A stretch of DNA of 33,995 nucleotides from an uncultured Ignavibacteriota bacterium (GCA_903831845.1 CAIKZJ010000372.1:1-33995); one strand, 5' to 3'. Positions 1-8,598 are shown, counted from the stretch's first letter. Notes: a model not told the origin generated them from the sequence alone. Made by a program: numbers and translations.

Positions 1-1
1 C

Positions 2-301
2 GGAGACAATCTGTTTTATGTTTTTCTGGAAAACGATTTCGGTAAAATCTTCCCCTCATCCCTGCCTGTTCTTAAAAGCATTAACTTCATAGGTTTCTTC
101 AACGCGGGAAGAAGCTTTTTCAGCGACGCAAATAAATTGAAATTTGCTGACAGGAATCTGAAGAGCACAGACGGCGTTTTTCTCGAGACAGGATTCGCTC
201 TGGACAGGATCTTTGATATGTTAAGACTCGATTTCGGCTGGAGACTTAACAACTACAAACAGGGAAGCAATTTCATCTTCATCCTCAACGCGGCATTATA
301 A
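2..301 (+). CDS. C-terminal end of an outer-membrane beta-barrel protein (partial, possibly DUF5686-like)
   Basis: The reading frame is open from the window edge and ends in TAA at 299-301, giving the last 99 residues of a larger protein. The fragment alternates hydrophobic and polar residues and has many aromatics (GRSFFSD, LETGFALDRIF, LRLDFGWRLNN). It ends in FIFILNAAL, like the last strand of an outer-membrane barrel. The pattern of a strand, ETG.., F.(M/I)LR(L/I)DF.WRL and a final strand resembles the C-terminus of DUF5686/CarboxypepD-regulatory-like barrel proteins of Bacteroidota, but the fragment is too short to be certain. The 5' part lies outside the window, so no start can be assigned. 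It is followed by 163 bp of AT-rich sequence before the next gene. Confidence 0.6.
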   Translation, partial: GDNLFYVFLENDFGKIFPSSLPVLKSINFIGFFNAGRSFFSDANKLKFADRNLKSTDGVFLETGFALDRIFDMLRLDFGWRLNNYKQGSNFIFILNAAL

Positions 302-464
302 AGTCCTTTTCACTTCATTATTTTTTTGTTAAATCGGACTCAAAAATCGCATTTCGTTGTTTTTTCAAAAATTTAAGAAATACAAAAATTTTTATGTAAA
401 GTGTTTACTTTTTAAACAGTGTTTCTTAAATTTACCGAACCTCATTAATTAATTATTTACTGTT

Positions 465-1250
465 ATGCTAAAAAAGATTTATCTGACAACTGCTGTCTTA
501 CTTCTGGCAGGTTTGTTCATTTCCCTGATGCATACGGCTTCAGTTTCGTATCCTTCGGGAAGAACGGGCTGCACAAAAAAGACTACAACCGCCGGTTGTA
601 ACTGCCATTCATACGGCACTACTGTAAACGGCGCGATAACAGGATCGGATTCCGTATTAGCGGGTTCGACTGTTACATTCACTCTGACAATTACCTGCAC
701 AGGTGGTTCCGGAGCTCTCGGCTGCGACATCGCCGCTAAAAACGGAACGCTGGCTGTCATTTCGGGTTCAGGCCTTAAGCTGCTAAACGGAGAACTTACT
801 CACAGCTCGGCAATCTCTTATGTAAGCCCGAAGGTAATCAATTTTTCGTACACTGCTCCGGGCTCCGCAGGCTCCGATACACTCTACGCTACTGTCGACA
901 GAGGATATTCAGGCGCATGGAACTGGGCTCCGAACAAAGGATTTAAGATATACACTGTTTCCGGTATCGTCAACAACGAAACACCTGTCAGCTTTTACCT
1001 GAACCAGAACTTCCCGAATCCTTTCAACCCCGTAACTAAAATTACTTACGGAATTGCAAAGGCTTCAAACGTGAAAGTATCGGTATACGATATGACAGGC
1101 AGACAGGTTGCCTCTCTTGTCAACGAATATCAGAATGCGGGTAATTACTTCGTGAATTTCGACGCTTCAAAGTATTCTTCAGGAATCTATTATTATAAAA
1201 TAGAAGCAGGTGATTTCAAAGAAGTAAAGAAAATGTCGCTTATTAAATAA
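465..1250 (+). CDS. T9SS-sorted choice-of-anchor V-type protein, copy 1 (CNCH variant)
   Basis: A 261-residue exported protein. It has an N-terminal signal peptide (MLKKIYL then a hydrophobic stretch to about residue 25), a central beta-sandwich region of about 120 residues, and a T9SS type A sorting domain from about residue 180 (NQNFPNPFNP, VYDMTGRQV, SSGIYYYKI, KKMSLIK). The segment just after the signal peptide (GRTGC..KK, then C45-N-C47-H48) matches the start of choice-of-anchor V domains, which usually carry a CxxCH motif. This copy has CxCH and three extra cysteines (C36, C78, C87) absent from its neighbours. It is the first of three tandem paralogues and ends in its own terminator. 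The expected location is the cell surface or medium. Whether the Cys/His motif binds haem or metal is unknown. Confidence 0.85.
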   Translation: MLKKIYLTTAVLLLAGLFISLMHTASVSYPSGRTGCTKKTTTAGCNCHSYGTTVNGAITGSDSVLAGSTVTFTLTITCTGGSGALGCDIAAKNGTLAVISGSGLKLLNGELTHSSAISYVSPKVINFSYTAPGSAGSDTLYATVDRGYSGAWNWAPNKGFKIYTVSGIVNNETPVSFYLNQNFPNPFNPVTKITYGIAKASNVKVSVYDMTGRQVASLVNEYQNAGNYFVNFDASKYSSGIYYYKIEAGDFKEVKKMSLIK

Positions 1251-1271
1251 AAACTTTAATCAGACAAATTT

Positions 1272-1310
1272 TAAAGGTTTGGGCTCATACCCCAAACCTT
1301 TATTTTTTTT
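1272..1310 (+). terminator. Intrinsic terminator after T9SS paralogue 1
   Basis: An 11-bp perfect stem (aaaggtttggg at 1273-1283 pairing with cccaaaccttt at 1291-1301) is followed by a T-rich tract. It lies 22 nt past the stop codon, so copy 1 appears to be a single transcription unit. Confidence 0.85.
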
Positions 1311-1481
1311 TAACATCCTGTAAACAATCCCTCTATAACACTGTTAATACAGTACTTTATTGTTTTTTCATATATTTTGAATATCTAATGTTAAATTTTC
1401 ATTTTTGATATATTTTTGTCGGAATAGTGTTTATTTTTTATACACTCTTTTTTATTTTTGTATTACCTCATAAACCAATTA

Positions 1482-1497
1482 CATAAAAATTTTTATG
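1482..1497. repeat. 16-bp perfect palindrome overlapping the start codon of paralogue 2
   Basis: CATAAAAATTTTTATG is a perfect palindrome whose last three bases are the ATG of the next gene. A related string (acaaaaatttttatg) lies at 382-396 upstream of paralogue 1, and ACATAAAAATG forms the start of paralogue 3. It may be an A-rich translation leader or an operator. The AT content makes chance likely. Confidence 0.35.
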
Positions 1498-2280
1498 CAA
1501 AAAAAGATTTACTTTCTTTCTGCAGCGATTATTGCTGTCGTATTCATTTCCCTGTTAGTCACTGAATCTTTTGCTTATCCTGGCGGGGTTGCTCTTAGAA
1601 CAAAGAAACATGTAACAACAGGTTGCGGCGGGTGCCACTCGCAAAATTCTGCGATCACAGGTTCAATAACCGGACCTGATTCAGTACTTGCCGGATCCAC
1701 AGTTACATTTACTCTTACAATCAATATGGCATCGGGTTCAGGAAAATATGGTGTTGATATTGCCGCCCTTAACGGTACGCTTGCTGTAATTTCCGGTTCC
1801 GGACTTAAACTTTTAAGCGGCGACCTCGTGCACAGCGCTGCGATTACATACGTCAATCCGAAAACCATTCAGTTCTCTTATACCGCTCCGGGCTCGGCTG
1901 GCTCTGATACACTCTATGCTACAATAGACAGAGGATATTCAGGAGCATATAACTGGACTCCAAATAAAGGTTTCAAAATTTACACGGTTTCGGGTATCGT
2001 CAACAATGAAACACCTGTCAGCTTTTACATGAACCAGAATTTTCCGAATCCTTTCAACCCCGTAACAAAAATCACTTACGGAATCGCAAAGGCGTCAAAC
2101 GTGAAAGTAACAGTATATGACATGACAGGCAGACAGGTTTCCTCACTTGTCAACGAATATCAGAATGCGGGTAATTACTTCGTGAATTTCGACGCTTCAA
2201 AATATTCATCGGGAATTTATTATTACAAAATTGAAGCAGGTGATTTCAGAGAAGTAAAAAAAATGTCGCTTATTAAATAA
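1495..2280 (+). CDS. T9SS-sorted choice-of-anchor V-type protein, copy 2 (CxxCH)
   Basis: A 261-residue paralogue of the upstream gene. It has a signal peptide (MQKKIYF, hydrophobic to about residue 27), then a canonical CxxCH motif (C44-G-G-C47-H48), a beta-rich domain containing GPDSVLAGSTVTF and SGSDTLYAT-like stretches, and a T9SS type A sorting domain. Its last 95 or so residues are nearly identical to copy 1, also at the DNA level, which points to recent duplication or gene conversion. CxxCH is the classic covalent haem c attachment motif, but there is only one and no haem-protein fold is recognisable, so haem binding is only a possibility. The start ATG lies in an A/T-rich palindrome with no Shine-Dalgarno site. 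A terminator follows. Confidence 0.87.
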   Translation: MQKKIYFLSAAIIAVVFISLLVTESFAYPGGVALRTKKHVTTGCGGCHSQNSAITGSITGPDSVLAGSTVTFTLTINMASGSGKYGVDIAALNGTLAVISGSGLKLLSGDLVHSAAITYVNPKTIQFSYTAPGSAGSDTLYATIDRGYSGAYNWTPNKGFKIYTVSGIVNNETPVSFYMNQNFPNPFNPVTKITYGIAKASNVKVTVYDMTGRQVSSLVNEYQNAGNYFVNFDASKYSSGIYYYKIEAGDFREVKKMSLIK

Positions 2281-2300
2281 TAAAAGTTAATTCCAATACG

Positions 2301-2328
2301 GCCCGGCTCTCAAAGCCGGGCTTTTTTA
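2301..2328 (+). terminator. Intrinsic terminator after T9SS paralogue 2
   Basis: An 8-bp GC-rich stem (gcccggct at 2301-2308 with agccgggc at 2314-2321) has a 5-nt loop and a T-run (ttttttatt), 20 nt past the stop codon. Confidence 0.88.
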
Positions 2329-2454
2329 TTTCCTTTTACGATTTATCTCCCGTTTTCCTTCTTTTCATTAACATATATCCGTTCGTTTTACTTGCTTTTT
2401 TAATTCTTTTTTTCATAAATTTACTTCAATATCCCCCTAATAATATACATAAAA

Positions 2455-3258
2455 ATGAAAACAACAAGAGATTCAATTTTTATTGTATTCATTCCTGTCA
2501 TTGTTCTTCTGATTGCCGCATTCAATAATTCATTTTCAAACCCCAACGGAATCAGCGGCAGGACAAAAAAAACTACAAGCGCGGGTTGCAGCAGCTGCCA
2601 TAACTTCGGCACCGGAATTACCGGAACTATCGAAGGTCCCGATTCGGTGCAGACGGGGCAGACAGTTATCTTTACCGTTACGCTGCTTTTTCCCGGACCG
2701 GCAAACGCAGGCGTCGACATCGCGGTGAAACGCGGATCACTTGCAGCAGGACCCGGCTCTTCATTTCTTAAACTTCTTAACGGTGAACTCACACACAAGA
2801 ACCCGATCGTCTTTACGAGCACCATATCGGTGGACTTCTCATATACTGCACCGGCTACAAGCGGCAGCGATACGCTTTATGCGACTATCGACAGAAACTA
2901 TACCGGCGCATGGAATTACATCGATAACCGCGGGATCAGAGTTTACAATTCGATAGGCATAACCGAAAATCAGACGCCCGTATTCTTCAGCATTTCGCAG
3001 AATTATCCGAATCCGTTCAATGCCTTTACAAAAATATGCATGAATATCAGAACTCCGGGTTTCGTGGAATTATCAGTATTCGATATAAAAGGCGATAAGG
3101 TCGCGTCCCCCGTCAGCAGCAGAATGTCTTCAGGTGAATACACTGCAATTTTCGACGCGTCTTCGCTTCCTTCGGGAGTTTATTTTTACAGGCTTGTGTT
3201 TTTTGACGCGAAAAACCGGGTGTATTCGGAGACGAAAAAAATGTCGCTCGTTAAATGA
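2455..3258 (+). CDS. T9SS-sorted choice-of-anchor V-type protein, copy 3 (diverged)
   Basis: A 267-residue third member of the tandem family. The N-terminal signal anchor (MKTTRDSIFIVFIPVIVLLIAAF) is followed by NPNGISGRTKKTTSAGC45-SS-C48-H49, a canonical CxxCH. The central domain keeps GPDSV, a VDIAVK..G segment and SGSDTLYATIDR. The C-terminal sorting domain is recognisable but diverged (NYPNPFNAFTK instead of NPFNPVTK, VFDIKGDKV, ETKKMSLVK). It is clearly older than the copy 1/copy 2 split. The gene converges on the next minus-strand gene with only 4 bp between the stop codons, and no terminator is visible there. Function unknown; exported surface protein. Confidence 0.85.
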   Translation: MKTTRDSIFIVFIPVIVLLIAAFNNSFSNPNGISGRTKKTTSAGCSSCHNFGTGITGTIEGPDSVQTGQTVIFTVTLLFPGPANAGVDIAVKRGSLAAGPGSSFLKLLNGELTHKNPIVFTSTISVDFSYTAPATSGSDTLYATIDRNYTGAWNYIDNRGIRVYNSIGITENQTPVFFSISQNYPNPFNAFTKICMNIRTPGFVELSVFDIKGDKVASPVSSRMSSGEYTAIFDASSLPSGVYFYRLVFFDAKNRVYSETKKMSLVK

Positions 3259-3262
3259 GCTG

Positions 3263-4462
3263 TCAGAGATAAAAAACGTTTTCCAGCTTGATTATCTTCA
3301 GAAGAGCCGACATCACAAAGTCGGTTGACGAATGAGGCTGCAGCAGGTCGCTCAGTATAAGATATTCGGCGGACTGGTACGCGTCCTCTATTACTTCCTG
3401 TATGTGAGCGTTGAATGGTTTCCATGTTGACTTCATGGAATAACCCTTGATTCCCCACATAAGGTTTTTATTTATGTTCCTTATCCTGGCGTCGATTGAC
3501 AATGCGCCCTTGCCGTGCGAATTGTCAGACAGGTCGACACCTTTAATCTCGTATATCCTGTGGTCTTTTCTTCCGGATGTCTCTTTTGCAATGCCTTCAA
3601 GATACAGATTTCTGTAGCATTCCCATCTGAGCGCTTCGATTAAATTGCCCTCCGTTTCTGCATTCAGAAAGACACCGTGCATCTTTTCAGCATAGACGGA
3701 GAGCTCTCTGCTTTTAAGCGAGGCAATTTTATCGATCTCCGAAAGTATGTTCTTCAGAGTATATGCCTTGTCTTCCTCTTCAAGTATATCGATAACATAG
3801 CTCAAAAGGATGTTGTAATGGTTTGTGAGAATTTTCACCCCGCTCTGTAAACGTTCCGGTATATTTTCGTCTATGAAACGGTTATACGAATCGACGTCGA
3901 GCTTCCCGTTCGATTTCCTTTTAAGCCGCGCAAGATCTTCAATCGCGTCGTGAAGCATTGCGGTAGCGCTGTATTCATAAGTACCGGGATCGTTCATCTT
4001 CAGCTGAAATACGACAGCTCCTACCCTGTTAAGGTGTGTTGCCGCTCCTATCTCGCATTTCCTTTTAAGGTTAAGTTCGTTGTACTTGATTATTATATTC
4101 CTGATGCTTTCCGAGTAATTTCCGTAAAATACCCCCAGATGCTTTGTATCGGGTATCCTGTTAAGCAGTATTGACGAATGCACGTTCTGATAATCGGCGT
4201 TTCTCTCTATCGCGTTTCTCGCAAGAGTGATTTCCATAGGAGAATCCGGATTATGTGAACGCACCTTTCTTGCGCTTTGAAAATTGCTTTTTATAAAATT
4301 CCTGATAAGCTGCTGAATTGCGCCTGCTTTTTGCCTTCCGTAAAGTGTTTCGAGTTTTTTTATATCGGGGCAGTTCAATTCGAGTATATCTCGCAGAATT
4401 GAATATGCAATCTCATAATTTTTGTTTAATTTTAATAATGATATGTCAGGAATAATAAACAT
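3263..4462 (-). CDS. Predicted HD-domain protein, SpoT/Mesh1-like hydrolase fold (tentative)
   Basis: A 399-residue soluble protein with no signal peptide. The middle contains H143 (ATHLNRVGAVVFQL), then a strong TAMLH171-D172-AIED176 motif, and later KGVD310-LSD313-N314. The order H, HD..ED, D-x-x-D-N resembles the metal-binding HD domain of RelA/SpoT/Mesh1-type (p)ppGpp hydrolases (H, HDxxED, then KLADR/LxN). The N-terminal 130 residues and C-terminal 80 residues are helical and not recognised; no synthetase, TGS or ACT domain is visible. The length is far from Mesh1 (about 180) and full SpoT (about 700), so this is either a divergent member or another HD phosphohydrolase. It is divergent from the BNR protein gene, with 81 bp of AT-rich promoter space between them. 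Substrate unknown. Confidence 0.6.
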   Translation of the reverse strand: MFIIPDISLLKLNKNYEIAYSILRDILELNCPDIKKLETLYGRQKAGAIQQLIRNFIKSNFQSARKVRSHNPDSPMEITLARNAIERNADYQNVHSSILLNRIPDTKHLGVFYGNYSESIRNIIIKYNELNLKRKCEIGAATHLNRVGAVVFQLKMNDPGTYEYSATAMLHDAIEDLARLKRKSNGKLDVDSYNRFIDENIPERLQSGVKILTNHYNILLSYVIDILEEEDKAYTLKNILSEIDKIASLKSRELSVYAEKMHGVFLNAETEGNLIEALRWECYRNLYLEGIAKETSGRKDHRIYEIKGVDLSDNSHGKGALSIDARIRNINKNLMWGIKGYSMKSTWKPFNAHIQEVIEDAYQSAEYLILSDLLQPHSSTDFVMSALLKIIKLENVFYL

Positions 4463-4543
4463 TTTTTTATTTTATATATTTTTTACAAAAATTTCAATTT
4501 TATTCAGTCTGCATATTTTATAAAATCAATACTAACAAAATCA

Positions 4544-6997
4544 ATGAGTAAATTTCATTATCTGTTTCTTATAATGCTCTTTCCTGTGCTCGTACAGGCG
4601 CAGGAATTCAGCTTTACGGGAAGCCCGTACAACAACGCGGATGACAACACGAAATCTTCCGTTCCGTTTAACAGGGAAAGATGGTTTTACGAACAAAGAA
4701 TGTACCCTGACGGATTCATTCCTCAAAACGCATATGCTAACGCTCTTAAACAGCGCGACGAACTCAGGAAGCAAAACGGCTTTTTCCTGAATCCTAAAGA
4801 CGTGTACTGGACAAATCTCGGGCCTACACCCGGCTATTATTTCAATTACGGAAACATATCGGGAAGAACTGTAACGATCAAACTCGACCCGAACAATCCG
4901 AATATCGTATACATTGGCGCGGCTTTCGGCGGCGTGTGGAAGTCGACTAACGGCGGTCTCAACTGGACGCCTAAAACCGACTTCGAAGTATCGATGTCTT
5001 CAGGAGCGCTTGCAATCGACCCGACAAACACGAACATAGTTTATTACGGAACGGGCGAAGCCACTTACAGCGGCGCTTCGTATTACGGAAGAGGGCTTTT
5101 AAAATCAACGAACGGCGGAGACAACTGGACAAACTATACTACTGGTCTTCCTACAAGTTCATATTTCTCGAGAATAGTGATAAAACCCGGAAACTCTAAT
5201 TACCTCCTTGCCGCCATGGGAACAAGCGGTCTCATGCGCTCGACAGACGGCGGCATGAACTGGAGTTCCGCTGTTTCGGGAAGATGCGACGACGTCGTAT
5301 TCTCGCCCGACGGCTCGAAAGTTTATATTATCGGACAGGGAAGCGGGTACAAGATATCCACTGACGGAGGCGCTACTTTTACGGCAGGAACTTTTCCGTC
5401 GCTCGGCTCAAGAAATCACATTGCAATCTGCAAACTCCACCCGAGAGTCCTTTATGCTTCCACTTATTCAGGATCGACGGTGAACGCATATAAATCAACG
5501 GACGCAGGCGCTACTTTCACGCAGATTTCCGTGGGAACGAATTTCAACGGCGGTCAGGCATGGTATGACTTCTATGTGCAGGCAAGCCCTATCGATTCCA
5601 ACCTCGCTTTCATCGGCACTATTGACGTGTGGAGAACACAGGACGGAAATAATTTCATGAACGTGACAAACGGATATTCCGGCGGCAACGTTCACGTCGA
5701 TAACCACAACTTCGAATTCCATCCTACCGATGTGAATTCGATGTACTGCGTCAACGACGGCGGCGTATGGTTCTCTTCTAATCAGGGCACAACATGGCTC
5801 AACAGAAATGCAGGCCTCACTATTACACAGTTTTACAGAATGACTTCCGACCCGAATAATGCGGCGCATCTAATGGGAGGAACGCAGGACAACGGCTCGC
5901 AGCAGACGTTCGGAACAACGAACTGGACTGCCGGATTCGGCGGCGACGGCGGCGAAGTCTGTTTCCAGCCGAACAACTCCAATTATATGCTCGGCGAAAC
6001 ACAGAATAACGGCCTGCAGAGATCCGTTAACAACGGAACTTCATGGGCGGCAGCAACGACAGGTCTTTCAGGTTCGGGAGCATGGGTCGCTCCGATTATT
6101 GCTCATCCAGATTCTGTCGAAATATTCTATACCGCGAGAAACAACGTGTTCAAAACCACTAACATGGGCGCATCATGGTTCCAGATATCGAGTGCTTTCA
6201 GCGGCTCGGTTTCAAATATGGCTATCAGCAAAACAAACCCGAATTATATTTACGCAACCTACGGATCGGTAGTGTACAGGTCAACCGACGGCGGATATAC
6301 TTTTACGAACGCAAACACGGGTCTGCCGAGCAAGACAATAACGAGCATTTCCGTTCATCCGGATTCAAATCTTGTCTGCCTCGTTTCCATGTCTGGATTC
6401 GGCGGCAATAAAATTTACAAGACATCAAACGGCGGTGCAAGCTGGTTCAGTTTAAGCTACGCGCTTCCTGATTCTCCGGCAAACGACGCGATGTTCTATT
6501 ATCCGGGACATAACACGAACGTCGTGCTCTGCGCTACGGATATAGGTGTTTTCATGACTACAAACAACGGTACAAACTGGACCGAACTCGCCACGGGACT
6601 GCCGAACACAGTGGCAATGCATCTTGATTACAACCAGGCATCCGGCAAGCTTAGAATCGGCACGCACGGAAGAGGCACGTGGGAACTGAACGGCGCGCTT
6701 ATCGGTATCACCAACTACAACACAACTGTTCCGGATAAATTCTTCCTCGGACAGAACTATCCGAATCCTTTTAATCCTTCGACACTGATTAAATTCGGCA
6801 TACGGGAATCGGGATTCGTTACTCTGAAAATTTACGACATGCTCGGACGCGAAGTCACTACCCTGGTGAACTCCGACCTCAAATCAGGCACTTACGAGGC
6901 GACTTTCAGGGCTGACAAACTTACAAGCGGAATTTATTTCTACAGGCTAAGCACTAAAAACTACAGCGAAACAAAAAAACTGTCGGTAATCAAATAA
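4544..6997 (+). CDS. T9SS-exported BNR/VPS10-like beta-propeller protein
   Basis: An 817-residue exported protein. A signal peptide (MSKFHYLFLIMLFPVLVQAQ) is followed by about eleven Asp-box/BNR repeats of the type S/T-T-[ND]-G-G-x-[NT]-W (KSTNGGLNW, KSTNGGDNW, RSTDGGMNW, KTTNMGASW, RSTDGGYTF, KTSNGGASW), which build sialidase/VPS10-type beta-propellers. There is a WTNLGPTPG entry motif near residue 90. A T9SS type A sorting domain fills the last 85 or so residues (LGQNYPNPFNPST, IYDMLGREV, TSGIYFYRL, TKKLSVIK). No catalytic glycosidase residues can be assigned, so binding or scaffolding at the surface is as likely as enzyme activity. It is transcribed alone and ends in a strong terminator 2 nt past the stop. 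Confidence 0.85.
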   Translation: MSKFHYLFLIMLFPVLVQAQEFSFTGSPYNNADDNTKSSVPFNRERWFYEQRMYPDGFIPQNAYANALKQRDELRKQNGFFLNPKDVYWTNLGPTPGYYFNYGNISGRTVTIKLDPNNPNIVYIGAAFGGVWKSTNGGLNWTPKTDFEVSMSSGALAIDPTNTNIVYYGTGEATYSGASYYGRGLLKSTNGGDNWTNYTTGLPTSSYFSRIVIKPGNSNYLLAAMGTSGLMRSTDGGMNWSSAVSGRCDDVVFSPDGSKVYIIGQGSGYKISTDGGATFTAGTFPSLGSRNHIAICKLHPRVLYASTYSGSTVNAYKSTDAGATFTQISVGTNFNGGQAWYDFYVQASPIDSNLAFIGTIDVWRTQDGNNFMNVTNGYSGGNVHVDNHNFEFHPTDVNSMYCVNDGGVWFSSNQGTTWLNRNAGLTITQFYRMTSDPNNAAHLMGGTQDNGSQQTFGTTNWTAGFGGDGGEVCFQPNNSNYMLGETQNNGLQRSVNNGTSWAAATTGLSGSGAWVAPIIAHPDSVEIFYTARNNVFKTTNMGASWFQISSAFSGSVSNMAISKTNPNYIYATYGSVVYRSTDGGYTFTNANTGLPSKTITSISVHPDSNLVCLVSMSGFGGNKIYKTSNGGASWFSLSYALPDSPANDAMFYYPGHNTNVVLCATDIGVFMTTNNGTNWTELATGLPNTVAMHLDYNQASGKLRIGTHGRGTWELNGALIGITNYNTTVPDKFFLGQNYPNPFNPSTLIKFGIRESGFVTLKIYDMLGREVTTLVNSDLKSGTYEATFRADKLTSGIYFYRLSTKNYSETKKLSVIK

Positions 6998-6999
6998 TG

Positions 7000-7024
7000 A
7001 AGGGGGCTTAAGCCCCCTTTTTTT
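7000..7024 (+). terminator. Intrinsic terminator between BNR protein and amidohydrolase
   Basis: A perfect stem (aagggggc / gccccctt) with a TTAA loop is followed by a T-run ending at 7024. The next start codon lies only 5 nt further on, which leaves almost no room for a separate promoter. Confidence 0.88.
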
Positions 7025-7029
7025 GTAAT

Positions 7030-8598
7030 ATGAAAACCCTTTTGCACAACGCCAAAATATGGCTCGGTAAAAATTATTTTGCTTCTTCCGCCGGCATCGA
7101 CGACGAAACGGGAAAAATAATATTCGCAGGCAGCGGAAAAAATACGGACAATCGCTACGATACTATGCTCGATCTTAAAGGCAGGTTCGTTATGCCTGCC
7201 TTCTCCGACGGACACGTCCATCTTTTCAAGGGAGCGCTCGTTAGCTCTGAAGTGGACCTTAGATATGCAGGTACTGAATCGGAATTCAGGTTAAGAATTC
7301 AGAGTTACAGGTCTGGGTTGAAGGGCGGAAACTGGATTGTAGGGGGGTATTTCTCCGAAACAAATTTTAAAGAAAATTTCAGCGTCAGCAGAGACCTTCT
7401 CGACAGCATATGCAGCGATGTTCCTGTTGTAATATTCAGGACCGACCTTCATTCAGTTATATGCAACTCACTTGCACTGCAGATGATTGGCATTGAAAGC
7501 AAAAAAGGAGAGTTTCACGCCGACGAACTGATTACGGATAAAGAAAACGTTCTGACGGGAGAACTTAAAGAACGCGCGATGTATTACGCGCTTAAATTCA
7601 TTCCCGAAAAATCGCTTGCGGAAAAGCAGTCTGTACTGGCTGACGAAATCAGCAGGCTTCACAGACAGGGCATCACATCCGTTACGGATATTTCCTGGCG
7701 CGAAGATCTGGACGTGTACAAATCGCTTTACGAAGCAAACAAGCTTGAACTTAGAATTAATTCGGTAATACCGTTCGGAGAATTCGGCAAAATCAAATCT
7801 TACAAAGAGGAATTCTCCCCGTACAGAGATTTTATACGCTTCGGCGGATTAAAGGCGTTCTACGACGGCTCGCTCTCAAGCAAAGCTGCGCTGTTCTTCG
7901 ACAATTACAAGGGTATAGGTTATAACGGCCTTAGAACCGAGATGGTATTGAACGGCGAATTCAGAGAAACAGGCGAGTTAATCGATAAAGCGGGATACCA
8001 GATCGTTGTACACGCAATCGGAGACCTTGCTGTATCGGAAGTGCTTGATTTCGCTGAACATCTAGCTGAAAAAAACGGCAGCAAAAACCGCAGGTTCAGA
8101 ATGGAGCATGCCCAGCATATCGCAGACAAGGACGTTGAAAGATTCGCAAGACTCGGTATTATTGCTTCCGTACAGCCGGCGCATATTTTCTTCGACGCTA
8201 AAGTGGCGGACGAATCTCTGGCACATCCAGAGACTACGCACGTGTTTAAAAAACTCGCCGGTAAAGGCGTCAGACTCTGTTTCGGTACTGACTTTCCCGT
8301 AGTGCCGGTAAATCCTTTCGATAATATTTATTATGCGATGACAAGAAAAGCAAACGGTTTTCCCGAAGGGTTCAGAACAGAATACGCTCTCGGCCTTGTT
8401 ACATGCCTTGAGGCCTACACGGCGAATAACGCTTATGCATCTTATACTGAAAAGACAGCCGGTTCCGTCGCTGTCGGAAAAAACGCCGACCTTATCGTAC
8501 TTGACAGGGATTTGTTCGTGTCAACTCCGGAGGAAATAAAAAATACCGTTGTGGAAACTACGTTCCTCAACGGTAAAATTGTATTCGGCCGGGTATGA
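7030..8598 (+). CDS. YtcJ-like amidohydrolase
   Basis: A 522-residue cytoplasmic metal-dependent hydrolase of the amidohydrolase superfamily (YtcJ-like branch). The beta-sandwich start (KTLLHNAKIWLG) leads to the strand-1 metal motif SDGH62-V-H64, and further on VVH328AIGD, MEH360AQH363 and the late catalytic aspartate in FGTD421FP. The C-terminus returns to the sandwich (GKNADLIVLDRDLF, TFLNGKIVFGR). These are the ligands expected for a one- or two-metal TIM-barrel hydrolase acting on amide or ester bonds; the substrate cannot be read from the sequence. An in-frame stop at 7009-7011 and the absence of other ATGs fix the start. There is no Shine-Dalgarno site. The gene abuts the convergent lipoprotein gene with no spacer. 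Confidence 0.88.
   Translation: MKTLLHNAKIWLGKNYFASSAGIDDETGKIIFAGSGKNTDNRYDTMLDLKGRFVMPAFSDGHVHLFKGALVSSEVDLRYAGTESEFRLRIQSYRSGLKGGNWIVGGYFSETNFKENFSVSRDLLDSICSDVPVVIFRTDLHSVICNSLALQMIGIESKKGEFHADELITDKENVLTGELKERAMYYALKFIPEKSLAEKQSVLADEISRLHRQGITSVTDISWREDLDVYKSLYEANKLELRINSVIPFGEFGKIKSYKEEFSPYRDFIRFGGLKAFYDGSLSSKAALFFDNYKGIGYNGLRTEMVLNGEFRETGELIDKAGYQIVVHAIGDLAVSEVLDFAEHLAEKNGSKNRRFRMEHAQHIADKDVERFARLGIIASVQPAHIFFDAKVADESLAHPETTHVFKKLAGKGVRLCFGTDFPVVPVNPFDNIYYAMTRKANGFPEGFRTEYALGLVTCLEAYTANNAYASYTEKTAGSVAVGKNADLIVLDRDLFVSTPEEIKNTVVETTFLNGKIVFGRV

Noticed and set aside
1411-1418. TAnnTTTG match (Bacteroidota -7 promoter box) upstream of paralogue 2
   Set aside because: No TTTG-type -33 box at a suitable distance, and the region is so T-rich that such matches are expected.
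465-2280. Calling the CxxCH proteins c-type cytochromes
   Set aside because: There is only one motif, one copy lacks it, and no cytochrome fold or axial ligand pattern is visible; the beta-sandwich and sorting domain fit a choice-of-anchor surface protein better.
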